Shown piece by piece: positions 7,634 to 15,273 of a stretch of DNA of 64,000 nucleotides (position 1 is its first letter; every line of letters starts with the position of its first letter). The stretch covers positions 248,001 to 312,000 of the forward strand of contig NZ_WARX01000001.1 of assembly GCF_009720385.1 (NCBI RefSeq), in the 5' to 3' direction. The notes under the pieces are model-generated. The model worked only from the letters and a program-made list of their open reading frames with translations, was not told the origin of the DNA and made no database searches. This stretch comes from Catellatospora vulcania. GTDB taxonomy: Bacteria; Actinomycetota; Actinomycetes; Mycobacteriales; Micromonosporaceae. The position numbers and the translations under genes were made by a program.

Positions 7634-8794
7634 CTAACGCACGGCCTTGCGGGTCATCTTCTTCATGGCCGTCTTGCGCATGGTCGTCTTGCGGGCCGGG
7701 GCGGTCTTCGCCATGGCCTTGCGGGCCGGCGCGCTCTTGCGGGCGGTGGTCGCCTTCTTCATCGGCGTCACCTTCTTGGCGGCCATGGCCTTCTTCGCCG
7801 TGGTGCGGCCGGTGGCGGTACGGCGTACCGCCGCGGTGATCTTCTTGGCCCCGGTCGCCTTGCGGGTGGCGGTGGTCTTCTTCACCCCGATGGTGGTCTT
7901 CTTGGCGGTGGCCGACTTCCGGGCGGTCGCCTTGCGCGCGGGTGCGGTCTTCTTCGCGGCCGTCGTCTTGCGGACCGTGGTCGTCTTGCGGGCCGTCGCC
8001 TTGCGGGCGGGCGAGGACTTCTTGGCGACCGTGGTCTTCTTCACGGCGGTGGACTTTCTGGCAGGCGACGCCTTCTTGGCGGTCGTCTTCCGGGCTGCCG
8101 CGGCCTTCTTCATCGGCGTCGACTTCCTGGCAGCCGTGGTCTTCTTCGCGGCAGCCGTCTTCTTCACCGCAGCAGTGATCGTCCGGGTGCCGGTGCTGCG
8201 GGCCGCCGCCGTGGTCTTCTTGGCGGTCGCCTTCTTCGCCGTGGTCTTACGCGCGGTCGTGGTCTTCTTCGCGGCGGTGGTCTTCCTGGCCGCGGTCGTC
8301 TTCTTGACCGCGGTGGCCTTCCTGGCCGGGGACGTCTTCTTTGCGGCGGTGGTCTTCTTCGCCGTCGTCGTCTTCCGGGCCACCGCGGCCTTCTTCATCG
8401 GCGTCGTCTTCTTGGCGGCAGTGGTCTTCTTGGCGGTCACGGCCTTCTTGGCCGCCGTCTTCTTCACCGCGGCGGTCACCTTCTTGACGCCGGTGCTGCG
8501 GGCCGCCGCCGTGGTCTTGCGCGCGGCGGTGGTCTTCTTCGCGGCCGTGGTCTTCTTGACCGCGGTGGTCCTCTTCGCGGTGGCCTTCTTGGCCGGGGAC
8601 GTCTTCTTGGCGGTGGTCTTCTTCGCCGTCGTCGTCTTCCGCGCTGTCGTGGTCTTCTTGGCGGGCGAGGTCTTCCTGGCAGGCGCGGCCTTCTTCGCCG
8701 CGGCCGGCCGGCTCGGCGCCTTCTTGGCTACCGCCTTCTTGGCAGCGGCCTTCTTCGCTGGGGCCTTCTTCGCTGCGGCCTTGGCTACGGCCAT
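7634..8794 (-). CDS. Stand-alone histone H1-like Lys/Ala/Thr-rich repeat protein
   Basis: The 386-residue product is built almost wholly of Lys, Ala, Thr and Arg in AKK, TAKK, SPARK and PAKK units, like the tails of eukaryotic H1 and actinobacterial HupB, but without any HU domain. A higher-order repeat is visible: AAARSTG recurs at 97-103 and 197-203 (exactly 100 residues), TAAVKKT or TAAVRRT at 107, 207 and 320, and TPMKKA at 131, 226 and 343. An AGGAGG-type Shine-Dalgarno precedes the ATG. Inferred role: nucleoid compaction or DNA bridging, perhaps regulated by Lys acetylation or phosphorylation. The repeats make length variation between strains likely. Confidence 0.85.
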   Translation of the reverse strand: MAVAKAAAKKAPAKKAAAKKAVAKKAPSRPAAAKKAAPARKTSPAKKTTTARKTTTAKKTTAKKTSPAKKATAKRTTAVKKTTAAKKTTAARKTTAAARSTGVKKVTAAVKKTAAKKAVTAKKTTAAKKTTPMKKAAVARKTTTAKKTTAAKKTSPARKATAVKKTTAARKTTAAKKTTTARKTTAKKATAKKTTAAARSTGTRTITAAVKKTAAAKKTTAARKSTPMKKAAAARKTTAKKASPARKSTAVKKTTVAKKSSPARKATARKTTTVRKTTAAKKTAPARKATARKSATAKKTTIGVKKTTATRKATGAKKITAAVRRTATGRTTAKKAMAAKKVTPMKKATTARKSAPARKAMAKTAPARKTTMRKTAMKKMTRKAVR

Positions 8795-9038
8795 CGCTTG
8801 TCCTCCTCACGGGAACGTCCTGCCGGAATGTCTCCGGCGGAACCGCGAAACAGCGGTGGCCACGGCGCTTTGTCCGCGCACTGCTGCTCCAGACATCACT
8901 GTGCGCCGCAAAAGACCCATGTGCTGGCGAAATCCGTAAAAAAGTCAAATTGCTATGACTGCCGATGTGACCACTCCACAGTGCACGTATCGCGGCATCG
9001 CTTGCCCCGCCGCGCTTTGCGGCACGCGGGGCGCAGGT
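8795..9038. other. Upstream region of the H1-like gene
   Basis: This 244-bp gap carries the promoter region of the minus-strand H1-like gene and the 3' end of the phosphatase gene. It is unusually AT-rich in part (an A-run near 8938-8948). A weak GC-rich hairpin lies near 9003-9036 (GCCCCGC paired with GCGGGGC), possibly the phosphatase terminator. No further gene is seen. Confidence 0.4.
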
Positions 9039-9536
9039 CTAGCAGGGACCCGTCATCCCGGCCAACCGCGCCAGGATCGCCCGTTGCGGCTCGGTCTCCG
9101 GCACCGGAAGCCCTCGTGCCGCACCGATCGCGGCCATCGCGTCCGCGGCGCTCGCGCCGAGCCGGATCAGCACCCCGCCGGCGATGACGGTGGCCCGGCC
9201 GACGCCGCCGTGACAATGCGCCAGCACGAACCGCCCGGCCGCCACCTCCTCGGCGAGCCGCCCGGTCAGCTCCCGGTACGCGGTGAAGTCCGGCACGCCG
9301 AAATCGGGGATGGGGAAGGAGACGAACCGCATCCCGGCCGCGCGCACCGCCTGTTCCCAGCCGGAAAGGCCCAGCAGGCCGCACTCGGGGGCGGTCAGCG
9401 CGCAGACCACGGTGTCCACCCCGTTGCGGCGCAGGCTGTCGACCTCGTCCGGCAGCCGTTCCCCGCCCGCGGGACGGGGCATCACCGCGAGCCGTCCCGC
9501 GGCGGGCCAGTCGATGACATACGCGGTGGTGGGCAC
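9039..9536 (-). CDS. Dual-specificity/tyrosine-type protein phosphatase
   Basis: The 165-residue product has the Cys-based phosphatase signature HCHGGVGRA at 107-115 (C108-x5-R114). A likely general-acid Asp78 lies in PIPDFG. The size and single domain match compact bacterial dual-specificity phosphatases. The motif varies from HCxxGxGRT by ending in Ala115 where Ser/Thr usually assists thiolate chemistry, so activity may differ. It is 4 bp downstream of a DUF1877-like gene in the same orientation, forming a probable operon of small genes. The substrate is unknown; protein or phosphoinositide phosphate are both possible. Confidence 0.85.
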   Translation of the reverse strand: MPTTAYVIDWPAAGRLAVMPRPAGGERLPDEVDSLRRNGVDTVVCALTAPECGLLGLSGWEQAVRAAGMRFVSFPIPDFGVPDFTAYRELTGRLAEEVAAGRFVLAHCHGGVGRATVIAGGVLIRLGASAADAMAAIGAARGLPVPETEPQRAILARLAGMTGPC

Positions 9537-9540
9537 GGTG

Positions 9541-10050
9541 TCAGCCGAGCAGGACCTTCACGACGGCCTCGCCGTCGGCGGCCGCGCGGTGGTAGAACTC
9601 GGCCAGGCCGTCGGCGTGCCGGGCCAGCCGCCGCGCCAGCAGCTCGTCCCAGGAGCGCGTGGAGTAGCCGCGCAGCACCGCGGCCAGCTCGCCCTCGCGC
9701 TGCGCGATCCACGACGACGGCTGCGTCTCCCGCAGGAACTCCGACACCGAGCGGACCTCACCTGCGGTGAGCACGCCGATCTCGTCGTCGGACGCCCCGG
9801 ACAGGTCCACCGGATGCCAGGCCCCGCCGGACACGACCAGCCCCGCCACCGGGTGGCCCGGCCCGGCGCTGCCCGCGAAGAGCACCTCCAGCAGCAGGTA
9901 GTGCTCCGGGACCGCGCGCAACGTGCCGTCGGCCAGCGCCCGCTCGCACGCCGCGTCGTCGAACACCGGCGAGCCGTCCCACAGCCGGCGCGGCGAACCC
10001 GCCAGATCCGCCTCCGGCACCCGCTGCCAGTACATGTCCACGCCGGTCAC
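9541..10050 (-). CDS. DUF1877-like (YfbM-type) protein
   Basis: The GTG at 10050, 5 bp after the upstream stop, gives 169 residues (MTGVDMYWQRVPEADL); ATG 10035 is an alternative. A longer frame starting at 10116 would run through the end of the upstream gene and begin with Arg-rich noise. The C-terminal half has LTAGEVRSVSEFL followed by helical regions, resembling the YfbM/DUF1877 pattern (L-P-x-E-V-x-x-V-x-x-x-L). The family function is unknown and the assignment is tentative. It is a likely operon partner of the phosphatase. Confidence 0.7.
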   Translation of the reverse strand: MTGVDMYWQRVPEADLAGSPRRLWDGSPVFDDAACERALADGTLRAVPEHYLLLEVLFAGSAGPGHPVAGLVVSGGAWHPVDLSGASDDEIGVLTAGEVRSVSEFLRETQPSSWIAQREGELAAVLRGYSTRSWDELLARRLARHADGLAEFYHRAAADGEAVVKVLLG

Positions 10051-10054
10051 GGGC

Positions 10055-10579
10055 TCAGGCCTTCGACTTCGCCGGGCTCTGCGGGCGCGCCCCGGCCGGT
10101 TTCGCCTTCTCGCCACCCGCCGCCCACTTGTCCAGGTCGAAGCGGAACCAGCCGCCCTTCACGACCCGCCCGCTGCCCAGCGCCAGCACCGCCCGGATCT
10201 TCGCGGTCTGCTTGCCATACACCTTGAGCAGCTCGGCCACGTCGGCGACCGGGACCGTCCAGGTGGCCGAGTGGTGACCCTCCACCTTGTACGGGAAATC
10301 CGGTCCCTTGCGGCTCTGCCCGCCGACCATGTGCCGCCCGCGCAGGCCCTTCACCTCGAACTCGCAGGTCACCACCTGCACCGCGCCGAGTGTCCCGTTC
10401 GTCACCGTCGTCGCGATCAGGAACTCCTTCGCGTCACCGGGCCCGAAGTTGTTGATGTGGTAGAGCCGAGCGCTCAGGGCCAGCCGGGTGCGCCGGTAGC
10501 CGGCCAGGGCCACGGCCAGGCTCAGCAGGGCGATCAGGACACCGGCGAGCGCGAGCATCCGTGCGGGGGTATCGGACAC
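10055..10579 (-). CDS. Unknown membrane-anchored protein
   Basis: The GTG at 10579 gives 174 residues; an extension upstream to 10747 would overlap the divergent membrane gene and looks non-coding. One N-terminal transmembrane helix (about residues 8-28, MLALAGVLIALLSLAVALAG) is followed by a soluble beta-rich domain (VTNGTLGAVQVVTCEFEVKG) and a Lys/Ala/Pro-rich tail. I do not recognise the family. It lies head of a three-gene minus-strand cluster with the DUF1877-like and phosphatase genes. Confidence 0.7.
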   Translation of the reverse strand: MSDTPARMLALAGVLIALLSLAVALAGYRRTRLALSARLYHINNFGPGDAKEFLIATTVTNGTLGAVQVVTCEFEVKGLRGRHMVGGQSRKGPDFPYKVEGHHSATWTVPVADVAELLKVYGKQTAKIRAVLALGSGRVVKGGWFRFDLDKWAAGGEKAKPAGARPQSPAKSKA

Positions 10580-10661
10580 GGTGCGACTATGGCACAGAAC
10601 CGGTCGGGGGAGGAACCTGCGTACACCGTGCTGCGGACCGTCGCCGGGTCGTTGGTCAGGC

Positions 10662-11420
10662 ATGAGACTCGACGTGCCCGCCTCGAAGCTGCTACGCGTG
10701 CTGCTGTGGAGCGTGGCCGCGATCCACCTGCTGAGCCTCGGCTTCACCGTCGTCTACCACGGTTTCGGGCTGTACGACCTGATTCCGTACTGGGGCCGGA
10801 TCGTCAAGTTCTTCTACGTCGACAAGGAGCAGAACCTGCCCACCTGGTTCTCCAGCGGGCTGCTGTTCCTCGCGGCGCTGCTGCTGTGGCAGCTCGGCGG
10901 CGCGGACCGGGCGTCCGGCGGGCGTTTCCACCGGCACTGGCGGGTGCTCGCAGTCGTCTTCACCGCGCTGTCGCTGGACGAGTTCTCGCAGTTCCACGAA
11001 CTCGGGGCGCAGGCCGACGTGCTCGACGCGGGCGGGGCGTCGTACCTGTCCTGGCTGGTGCTCGCCGCCCCGCTGGTGCTCGTGCTGGGCCTGTCGTACC
11101 TGCGCTTCCTGCTCGCCCTGCCGCCGCGCGTGCGCTGGCTCATGCTCGGCGCGGCCGCGCTGTTCCTCGGTGGCGCGGCCGGGATCGAAGTGCTCGGCGC
11201 GTACTCCGGCCGCGAGAACATCGGCTTCACTCCCGGCTGGGCCTCCCTGCGCTATGTGCTCGCGGCCTCGGCCGAGGAACTGTGCGAGATGCTCGGCGTG
11301 GTGCTCTTCGTGTACGCCGCCGCCCAGCACCTCCAGCACCTGCCCACCCCGACCCCCACGCCACTCCCGCGCCCGTCCCCCCGCCCCCAGTCAAGGAAGG
11401 GCACCTTCACATCGCCATAG
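10662..11420 (+). CDS. Multipass membrane protein with SLDE and EE motifs, unknown function
   Basis: The ATG at 10662 gives 252 residues; an upstream in-frame ATG at 10581 abuts the divergent gene and is unlikely. About six hydrophobic segments are visible (near 10-31, 54-71, 82-97, 116-137, 145-160, 185-205). Conserved-looking acidic motifs occur inside or next to helices: SLDEFSQFHE and ASAEELCEM. These suggest a membrane metal site or enzyme, but I cannot name the family. The last residues (RKGTFTSP) are encoded by the left arm and spacer of a family A repeat, and the TAG stop lies between its two arms. Confidence 0.75.
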   Translation: MRLDVPASKLLRVLLWSVAAIHLLSLGFTVVYHGFGLYDLIPYWGRIVKFFYVDKEQNLPTWFSSGLLFLAALLLWQLGGADRASGGRFHRHWRVLAVVFTALSLDEFSQFHELGAQADVLDAGGASYLSWLVLAAPLVLVLGLSYLRFLLALPPRVRWLMLGAAALFLGGAAGIEVLGAYSGRENIGFTPGWASLRYVLAASAEELCEMLGVVLFVYAAAQHLQHLPTPTPTPLPRPSPRPQSRKGTFTSP

Positions 11421-11443
11421 GTTGTGGAAGGGCACCTTCTTAA
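11392..11443. repeat. Dispersed repeat family A, copy 3 (direct pair) containing a stop codon
   Basis: GAAGGGCACCTTC occurs twice in the same orientation (11396-11408 and 11427-11439), with TTAA directly after the second copy. The plus-strand membrane protein gene reads into the element and stops in its spacer (TAG 11418-11420). It lies between convergent genes. Confidence 0.8.
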
Positions 11444-11544
11444 CCCCTTGCGTGCGGCGGGATAGCCAGGATGGCTCATGCGGTGATGAACGCGGCATGG
11501 TCCCGCACCGTGGAGCGCTGCGTCGCCTGGGACGCCACCTTGGC

Positions 11545-11967
11545 TTACTGCTCCAAGGCGATGACGGCGTGGCACATGTGGCCGAGCGAGGCCATCCCGG
11601 TGGGTTCCTGCGAGGCGGCCAACTCCAGCGCTGTGGCCACGCCGTGTAACGCTCGCGCCAGGCTGGTCGCCGGCACCCTGGCGGCCACCCTCGCCACTCC
11701 TGCATCATCTGCTGCGCTGACGCGCAAGGTCTGGGATCCCTCAGGGAGCTGCTTGGCAAACCTTGCTGCCATTCGAGCGAGCCGGTCGGGATCGTGGTCA
11801 GTCGTGGTCACCTCAAATGCAAGATCCACGGTGTACGCGCCGACTTCGCTCATGCTGGCCAGCATATCGAGCTGGACGTGACAGCGGTCTCGCCGCACGA
11901 TCTTCAGTTCTGCCCGGTCGCCGTGCTGGGCCGCGGCCGGGCCGTCGGAGGTGGCACGGGCCGTCAC
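11545..11967 (-). CDS. Unknown small cytoplasmic protein
   Basis: The frame encodes 140 residues without membrane segments or recognisable motifs; GTG/ATG choices inside the first 40 residues (for example Met35) are possible. The alternating pattern around VGAYTVDLAFEV and the Asp-rich helix after it could be an ACT-like or ferredoxin-like alpha/beta fold, but this is a guess. Codon bias is weaker than in neighbours. It lies just downstream of rnpB on the same strand. Moderately confident it is coding. Confidence 0.5.
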   Translation of the reverse strand: MTARATSDGPAAAQHGDRAELKIVRRDRCHVQLDMLASMSEVGAYTVDLAFEVTTTDHDPDRLARMAARFAKQLPEGSQTLRVSAADDAGVARVAARVPATSLARALHGVATALELAASQEPTGMASLGHMCHAVIALEQ

Positions 11968-12065
11968 GGGGCGGCAAATGATGGCCGACGACGACGGCCA
12001 ACGGCGGCGACTGCCCAGAGTCTTCGCAGGTCAGTGACGTTCGAAGCTCGGCGGCCGGTACAGGG

Positions 12066-12490
12066 ACGGACGAGTCGGCCTGTACGCCGGATTCTGTGCC
12101 GCGCTCGCGCGCGGCGGCGGCCATCCATCTAGGCCTGCCGTCGCCGGCAGGCTCGAGCAACCTACCCGCGGACATCGGGCGGGCCACCCTCGAACGTCCG
12201 CGCGGCCACCCGCCCGCCGAAGCGGATCGAGCGGCCTTTCTTGGTCTTGCTCCGGGTGGGGTTTACCTAGCCACCCCGGTCACCCGGGGTGCTGGTGAGC
12301 TCTTACCTCACCGTTTCACCCTTACCCGCTGCCCCGGGGGGCGGCGGGCGGTCTGTTCTCTGTGGCACTGTCCCGCGGGTCGCCCCGGGTTGCCGTTAAC
12401 AACCACCCTGCCCTGTGGAGTCCGGACGTTCCTCGGCACCGCCGGGCCGGAGCCCGTGATGACGCGACCGCCCGGCCGACTCGTCCGTCG
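12066..12490 (-). ncRNA. rnpB: RNase P RNA (bacterial type A)
   Basis: Read on the minus strand, the 5' segment CGAGTCGGCC (ending at plus position 12483) pairs perfectly with the 3' GGCCGACTCG (12071-12080), forming helix P1. Hallmark conserved stretches follow in order: GAGGAACGTCCGGACTCC, ACAGGGCAGGGTGG, GGTGAAACGGTGAGGTAAGAG, GACAGAA-like core and, near the 3' end, ACAGAATCCGGCGTACAGG. The RNA matures 5' leaders of tRNAs. A TATCAT -10-like box at 12499-12504 (minus strand) would place the transcript start close to 12490. The ends are approximate to a few bases. Confidence 0.95.
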
Positions 12491-12574
12491 CGTTGACCAT
12501 GATACGTCCCACCGCGCCCCACCTCTCCCGCCCGGTGACCGCACCCGGCCGGACCCGGCGCGCCGCCGACGGCG

Positions 12575-12639
12575 AAGATCGCTGTTTGGTGTCGAAAGCT
12601 GTGGCCGAACCACACAATCTGACACCAAACAGCGATCTT
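12575..12639. repeat. Dispersed palindrome family C, copy 1
   Basis: A perfect 19-bp inverted repeat: AAGATCGCTGTTTGGTGTC (12575-12593) and its complement at 12621-12639, with a 27-base spacer. It lies between the rnpB promoter and the TauE/SafE gene. A related element with GATCGCTGTTT arms occurs at 22352-22412. Confidence 0.8.
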
Positions 12640-12717
12640 GCCGCCGCCGCCGCCGCGCGGGCGGGTGCGGCGGGTGCGGCGGGGGTGGGCGGGGCAGGGG
12701 CGATAGCCTCGGCGGCG

Positions 12718-13470
12718 ATGGATTTCTCTGCGCTGGTGCTGCTCGGGGCTGTCGGCGCGGCAGCCGGGAGCGTCAACGCCGTGGCTGGGGGTGGGTCGCT
12801 GATCATGCTGCCGGCGCTGCTGGCGCTGGGCGTGCCGCCGGTGCAGGCCACGGTCACCAACTCGGTCTCGGTGACTGGGGGATACTCCGCCAGCGTGCTG
12901 GGAACCAGGCAGGATCTGTACGGGCAGGGCGCGCGGCTGCGGGCGCTCGCGCCGACGGTGCTGCTGGGCGCGGTCACCGGCTGTGTGCTGCTGCTGCATA
13001 CGCCGCCGGGCGTGTTCGCCAGGCTGATGCCGCTGCTGGTGCTGGCCGCGTCGCTGCTGCTGGCGTTCCAGGAGCGGGTGGGCCGCCTGGTGGGCGAGCC
13101 GCACGCGCAGCCGGGCTGGTTGCGGTTCGTGCTGCTCTTTGCCGTCGGGGTGTACGGCGGTTACTTCAACTCGGTGCTCGGCGTCATCCTGATCGCGGTG
13201 CTGAGCGTGGTCGTCGTCGAGTCGATGAACCGCATCGTGGCGTTGAAGAACATCCTCCAGCTCGTCGTGGGCCTGGTCGCCACGACGATGTACTCGCTGT
13301 TCGGGCCGGTCTACTGGCCGGCGGTGGCGGTGCTGGTGCCGGCGACGCTGCTGGGCGGGTTCGCGGGCGCGCGGGTGGGGCGCCGGCTGCCGGCGCGGAC
13401 GCTGCGGGCGGTCATCGTGGCCTTCGGGGTCACTGTCGCAGGTGTGCTGTTCCTGCGAGCCATGTCATAG
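12718..13470 (+). CDS. TauE/SafE-family membrane transporter (anion exporter)
   Basis: The ATG at 12718 gives 250 residues; upstream in-frame codons run through the family C palindrome and are not membrane-like. Seven or eight hydrophobic helices are visible. The N-terminal signature GSVNAVAGGGSLIMLPALL is diagnostic for TauE/SafE (DUF81), and the second half-repeat has VYGGYFNSVLGVILI. Members export sulfite, sulfoacetate or related anions; the substrate is not predictable here. The next gene starts 34 bp downstream. Confidence 0.9.
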   Translation: MDFSALVLLGAVGAAAGSVNAVAGGGSLIMLPALLALGVPPVQATVTNSVSVTGGYSASVLGTRQDLYGQGARLRALAPTVLLGAVTGCVLLLHTPPGVFARLMPLLVLAASLLLAFQERVGRLVGEPHAQPGWLRFVLLFAVGVYGGYFNSVLGVILIAVLSVVVVESMNRIVALKNILQLVVGLVATTMYSLFGPVYWPAVAVLVPATLLGGFAGARVGRRLPARTLRAVIVAFGVTVAGVLFLRAMS

Positions 13471-13504
13471 CGCGATGAACGCCCGTTCAGTGCGAAGATC
13501 GGGT

Positions 13505-14191
13505 ATGGCATTGGACCTGGCTTCCCTTCCCGACGTCAGCGAGCTGACCGTCGGCATCCTCGGTGGCACCGGCGATCAGGGCCGCGGCCTGGCGTACCGG
13601 CTGGCACTGGCCGGGCAGCGCGTGCTGATCGGCTCCCGCAGCGCGGACCGGGCGGCGGCCTCGGCGGCCGAGCTGGCGGAGCTGTCCGGCGGGGACGTCA
13701 GCGGCGGCGACAACGCCGACGTGGCGGGGCGCTCGGACGTGCTGATCGTGGCGGTGCCCTATGCCGGGCACGCCGATACGCTGGCCGGGCTGGTCGAGCA
13801 GCTCGTCGGCAAGATCGTGGTGGACTGCGTGAATCCGCTGGGCTTCGACAAGCAGGGGCCGTACGCGCTGAAGGTCGACGAGGGCAGTGCCGCGCAGCAG
13901 GCGGCGGCGATCCTGCCCGAGGCCCGGGTGACCGCGGCGTTCCACCACGTCAGCGCGGAGCTGCTGGCCGACCCCGCGGTGGCCCGCATGGACCTGGACA
14001 TCCTGGTGCTCGGTGACGACCGCGACGCCGTCGCCGTGGTGCAGGCGCTGGCGGGCCGCATCCCCGGCATGCGAGGCATCCACGCGGGCCGCCTGCGCAA
14101 CGCGGGCCAGGTCGAATCCCTGACCGCCAACCTGATCGCCATGAACAAGCGCTACAAGGCCCACTCCGGCATCCGCGTCACCGACGTCTGA
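13505..14191 (+). CDS. npdG: NADPH-dependent F420 reductase (F420H2:NADP oxidoreductase)
   Basis: The ATG at 13505 gives 228 residues. The N-terminal dinucleotide motif GILGGTGDQGRGLAYRLA followed by IGSRSADRA (NADP-phosphate binding Ser/Arg) and VPYAGHADTL are characteristic of Fno/NpdG. Later, DCVNPLGFDKQG and AFHHVSAELLAD match the F420-binding side. The enzyme transfers hydride between F420H2 and NADP+. A precursor enzyme for F420 (fbiD) is present at 37.9 kb, consistent with use of the cofactor. Confidence 0.9.
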   Translation: MALDLASLPDVSELTVGILGGTGDQGRGLAYRLALAGQRVLIGSRSADRAAASAAELAELSGGDVSGGDNADVAGRSDVLIVAVPYAGHADTLAGLVEQLVGKIVVDCVNPLGFDKQGPYALKVDEGSAAQQAAAILPEARVTAAFHHVSAELLADPAVARMDLDILVLGDDRDAVAVVQALAGRIPGMRGIHAGRLRNAGQVESLTANLIAMNKRYKAHSGIRVTDV

Positions 14192-14221
14192 CCCACCCCC
14201 ACCGCCCACCGCCCACCGCTG

Positions 14222-14284
14222 CGCAACTCTTAAAGAGTCGCGCCTTCACGACCGCCTGCAGGCCGCGACTCTTTAAGAGTTGCG
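14222..14284. repeat. Dispersed palindrome family B, copy 1
   Basis: A perfect 21-bp inverted repeat (14222-14242 with 14264-14284) whose arms contain CGCAACTCTTAAAGAGT. Each arm is itself near-palindromic around TTAA. It lies between convergent npdG and panB. Other copies are at 46120-46183, 50551-50614 and 63651-63716. Confidence 0.85.
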
Positions 14285-14319
14285 GCCTGCGGCGGGCGTG
14301 GGCGCGCCCTTCCGGCGCT

Positions 14320-15159
14320 TCAGAAGGTGTGGTCGGCGGTGGGGAAGGCGCCGTCGTGGACGTCGGCGGCGAATTCGGCCGCCGCGCGGGCCAGGACGCT
14401 GTGGAGGTCGGCGTACTTCTTGACGAAGCGGGGGGTGGGGCCGGCGGAGGCGGGGCGCAGGCCGGCCATGTCCTGCCAGACGAGGACCTGGGCGTCGGTG
14501 TCGGGACCCGCGCCGATGCCCACGGTGGGTACGCCGATCTCGGCGGTGACCTGCTTGGCGACGTCGCCGGGGACCATCTCCAGGACGACCGCGAACGCGC
14601 CCGCGTCGACGACCTCGCGGGCCTGGCGCAGCAGCGTGGCGGCCGCGTCGTCGCCGCGGCCCTGGACCCGGTAGCCGCCGAGCTGGTGCTCGGACTGGGG
14701 GGTGAAGCCCAGGTGGGCCATGACGGGGATGCCCGCGCCGGTGATCATCTCGATCTGGGCTGGGCGGAAGCCTTCCAGCTTGACCGCGTGGCAGCGGGCT
14801 TCCTTCATGAAGCGCACCGCGGTGCGCAGCGCTACCTCGGGGGACTCCTCGTACGTGCCGAAGGGCAGGTCGCCGACGACCAGCGCCCGCTTGGTGGCGC
14901 CGACCACGGCGCGGACCAGGGGCAGCATCTCCTCGACGGTCACCGGCAGGGTCGACTCGTAGCCGAACACGTTGTTGGCCGCCGAGTCGCCGACGAGCAG
15001 CACCGCGATGCCGGCCTCGTCGAAGATCTGCGCGGTGTACTGGTCGTACGAGGTGAGCATGGCCCACTTCTCGCCGCGCTCCTTGGCCAGCTGCAGGTGG
15101 CGGGTGCGCACCCGCGAGCCGGCCGGCCCGCCGTAGAGGGAGGGCACACTGTCGGACAT
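14320..15159 (-). CDS. panB: 3-methyl-2-oxobutanoate hydroxymethyltransferase
   Basis: The ATG at 15159 follows GAGGAGA with good spacing and gives 279 residues, the usual PanB length. Conserved motifs: TSYDQYTAQIFDEAGI, VGDSAANNVFGYEST (56-70, metal Asp58), VGDLPFGTYE (95-104), HLGFTPQ and VLEMVPGDVA (catalytic Glu). It transfers the methylene of 5,10-methylene-THF to 2-oxoisovalerate to form ketopantoate for pantothenate and CoA. coaD, the penultimate CoA step, is at 52.7 kb. Confidence 0.97.
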   Translation of the reverse strand: MSDSVPSLYGGPAGSRVRTRHLQLAKERGEKWAMLTSYDQYTAQIFDEAGIAVLLVGDSAANNVFGYESTLPVTVEEMLPLVRAVVGATKRALVVGDLPFGTYEESPEVALRTAVRFMKEARCHAVKLEGFRPAQIEMITGAGIPVMAHLGFTPQSEHQLGGYRVQGRGDDAAATLLRQAREVVDAGAFAVVLEMVPGDVAKQVTAEIGVPTVGIGAGPDTDAQVLVWQDMAGLRPASAGPTPRFVKKYADLHSVLARAAAEFAADVHDGAFPTADHTF

Positions 15160-15273
15160 CGCTGTCTCCTCTCGCCTCGAGGCCGCGTTCACGGTCCCCG
15201 GGTCTCAGGAGAATGTTTCCACCTGTTGAACACCCGATGTCAGGGTTCAGTGCACTAATTCACTCAGCGCTGC

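Noticed and set aside
7634-8794. CRISPR-like or tandem array from the repeats in the H1-like gene
   Set aside because: The periodicity is coding, with units of degenerate codons and no regular spacers.
6098-9187. A 1029-codon plus-strand frame through the RNB and H1-like genes
   Set aside because: Low-complexity Arg/Gly/His protein with no family; the minus-strand genes have motifs and ribosome sites.
10581-10661. Longer N-terminus for the 10662 membrane protein
   Set aside because: It is Arg/Gly-rich, antisense to the promoter of the divergent gene, and lacks membrane or codon signals.
12096-13478. A 460-codon frame crossing rnpB into the TauE gene
   Set aside because: It overlaps the RNase P RNA; the real gene starts at 12718 in another frame.
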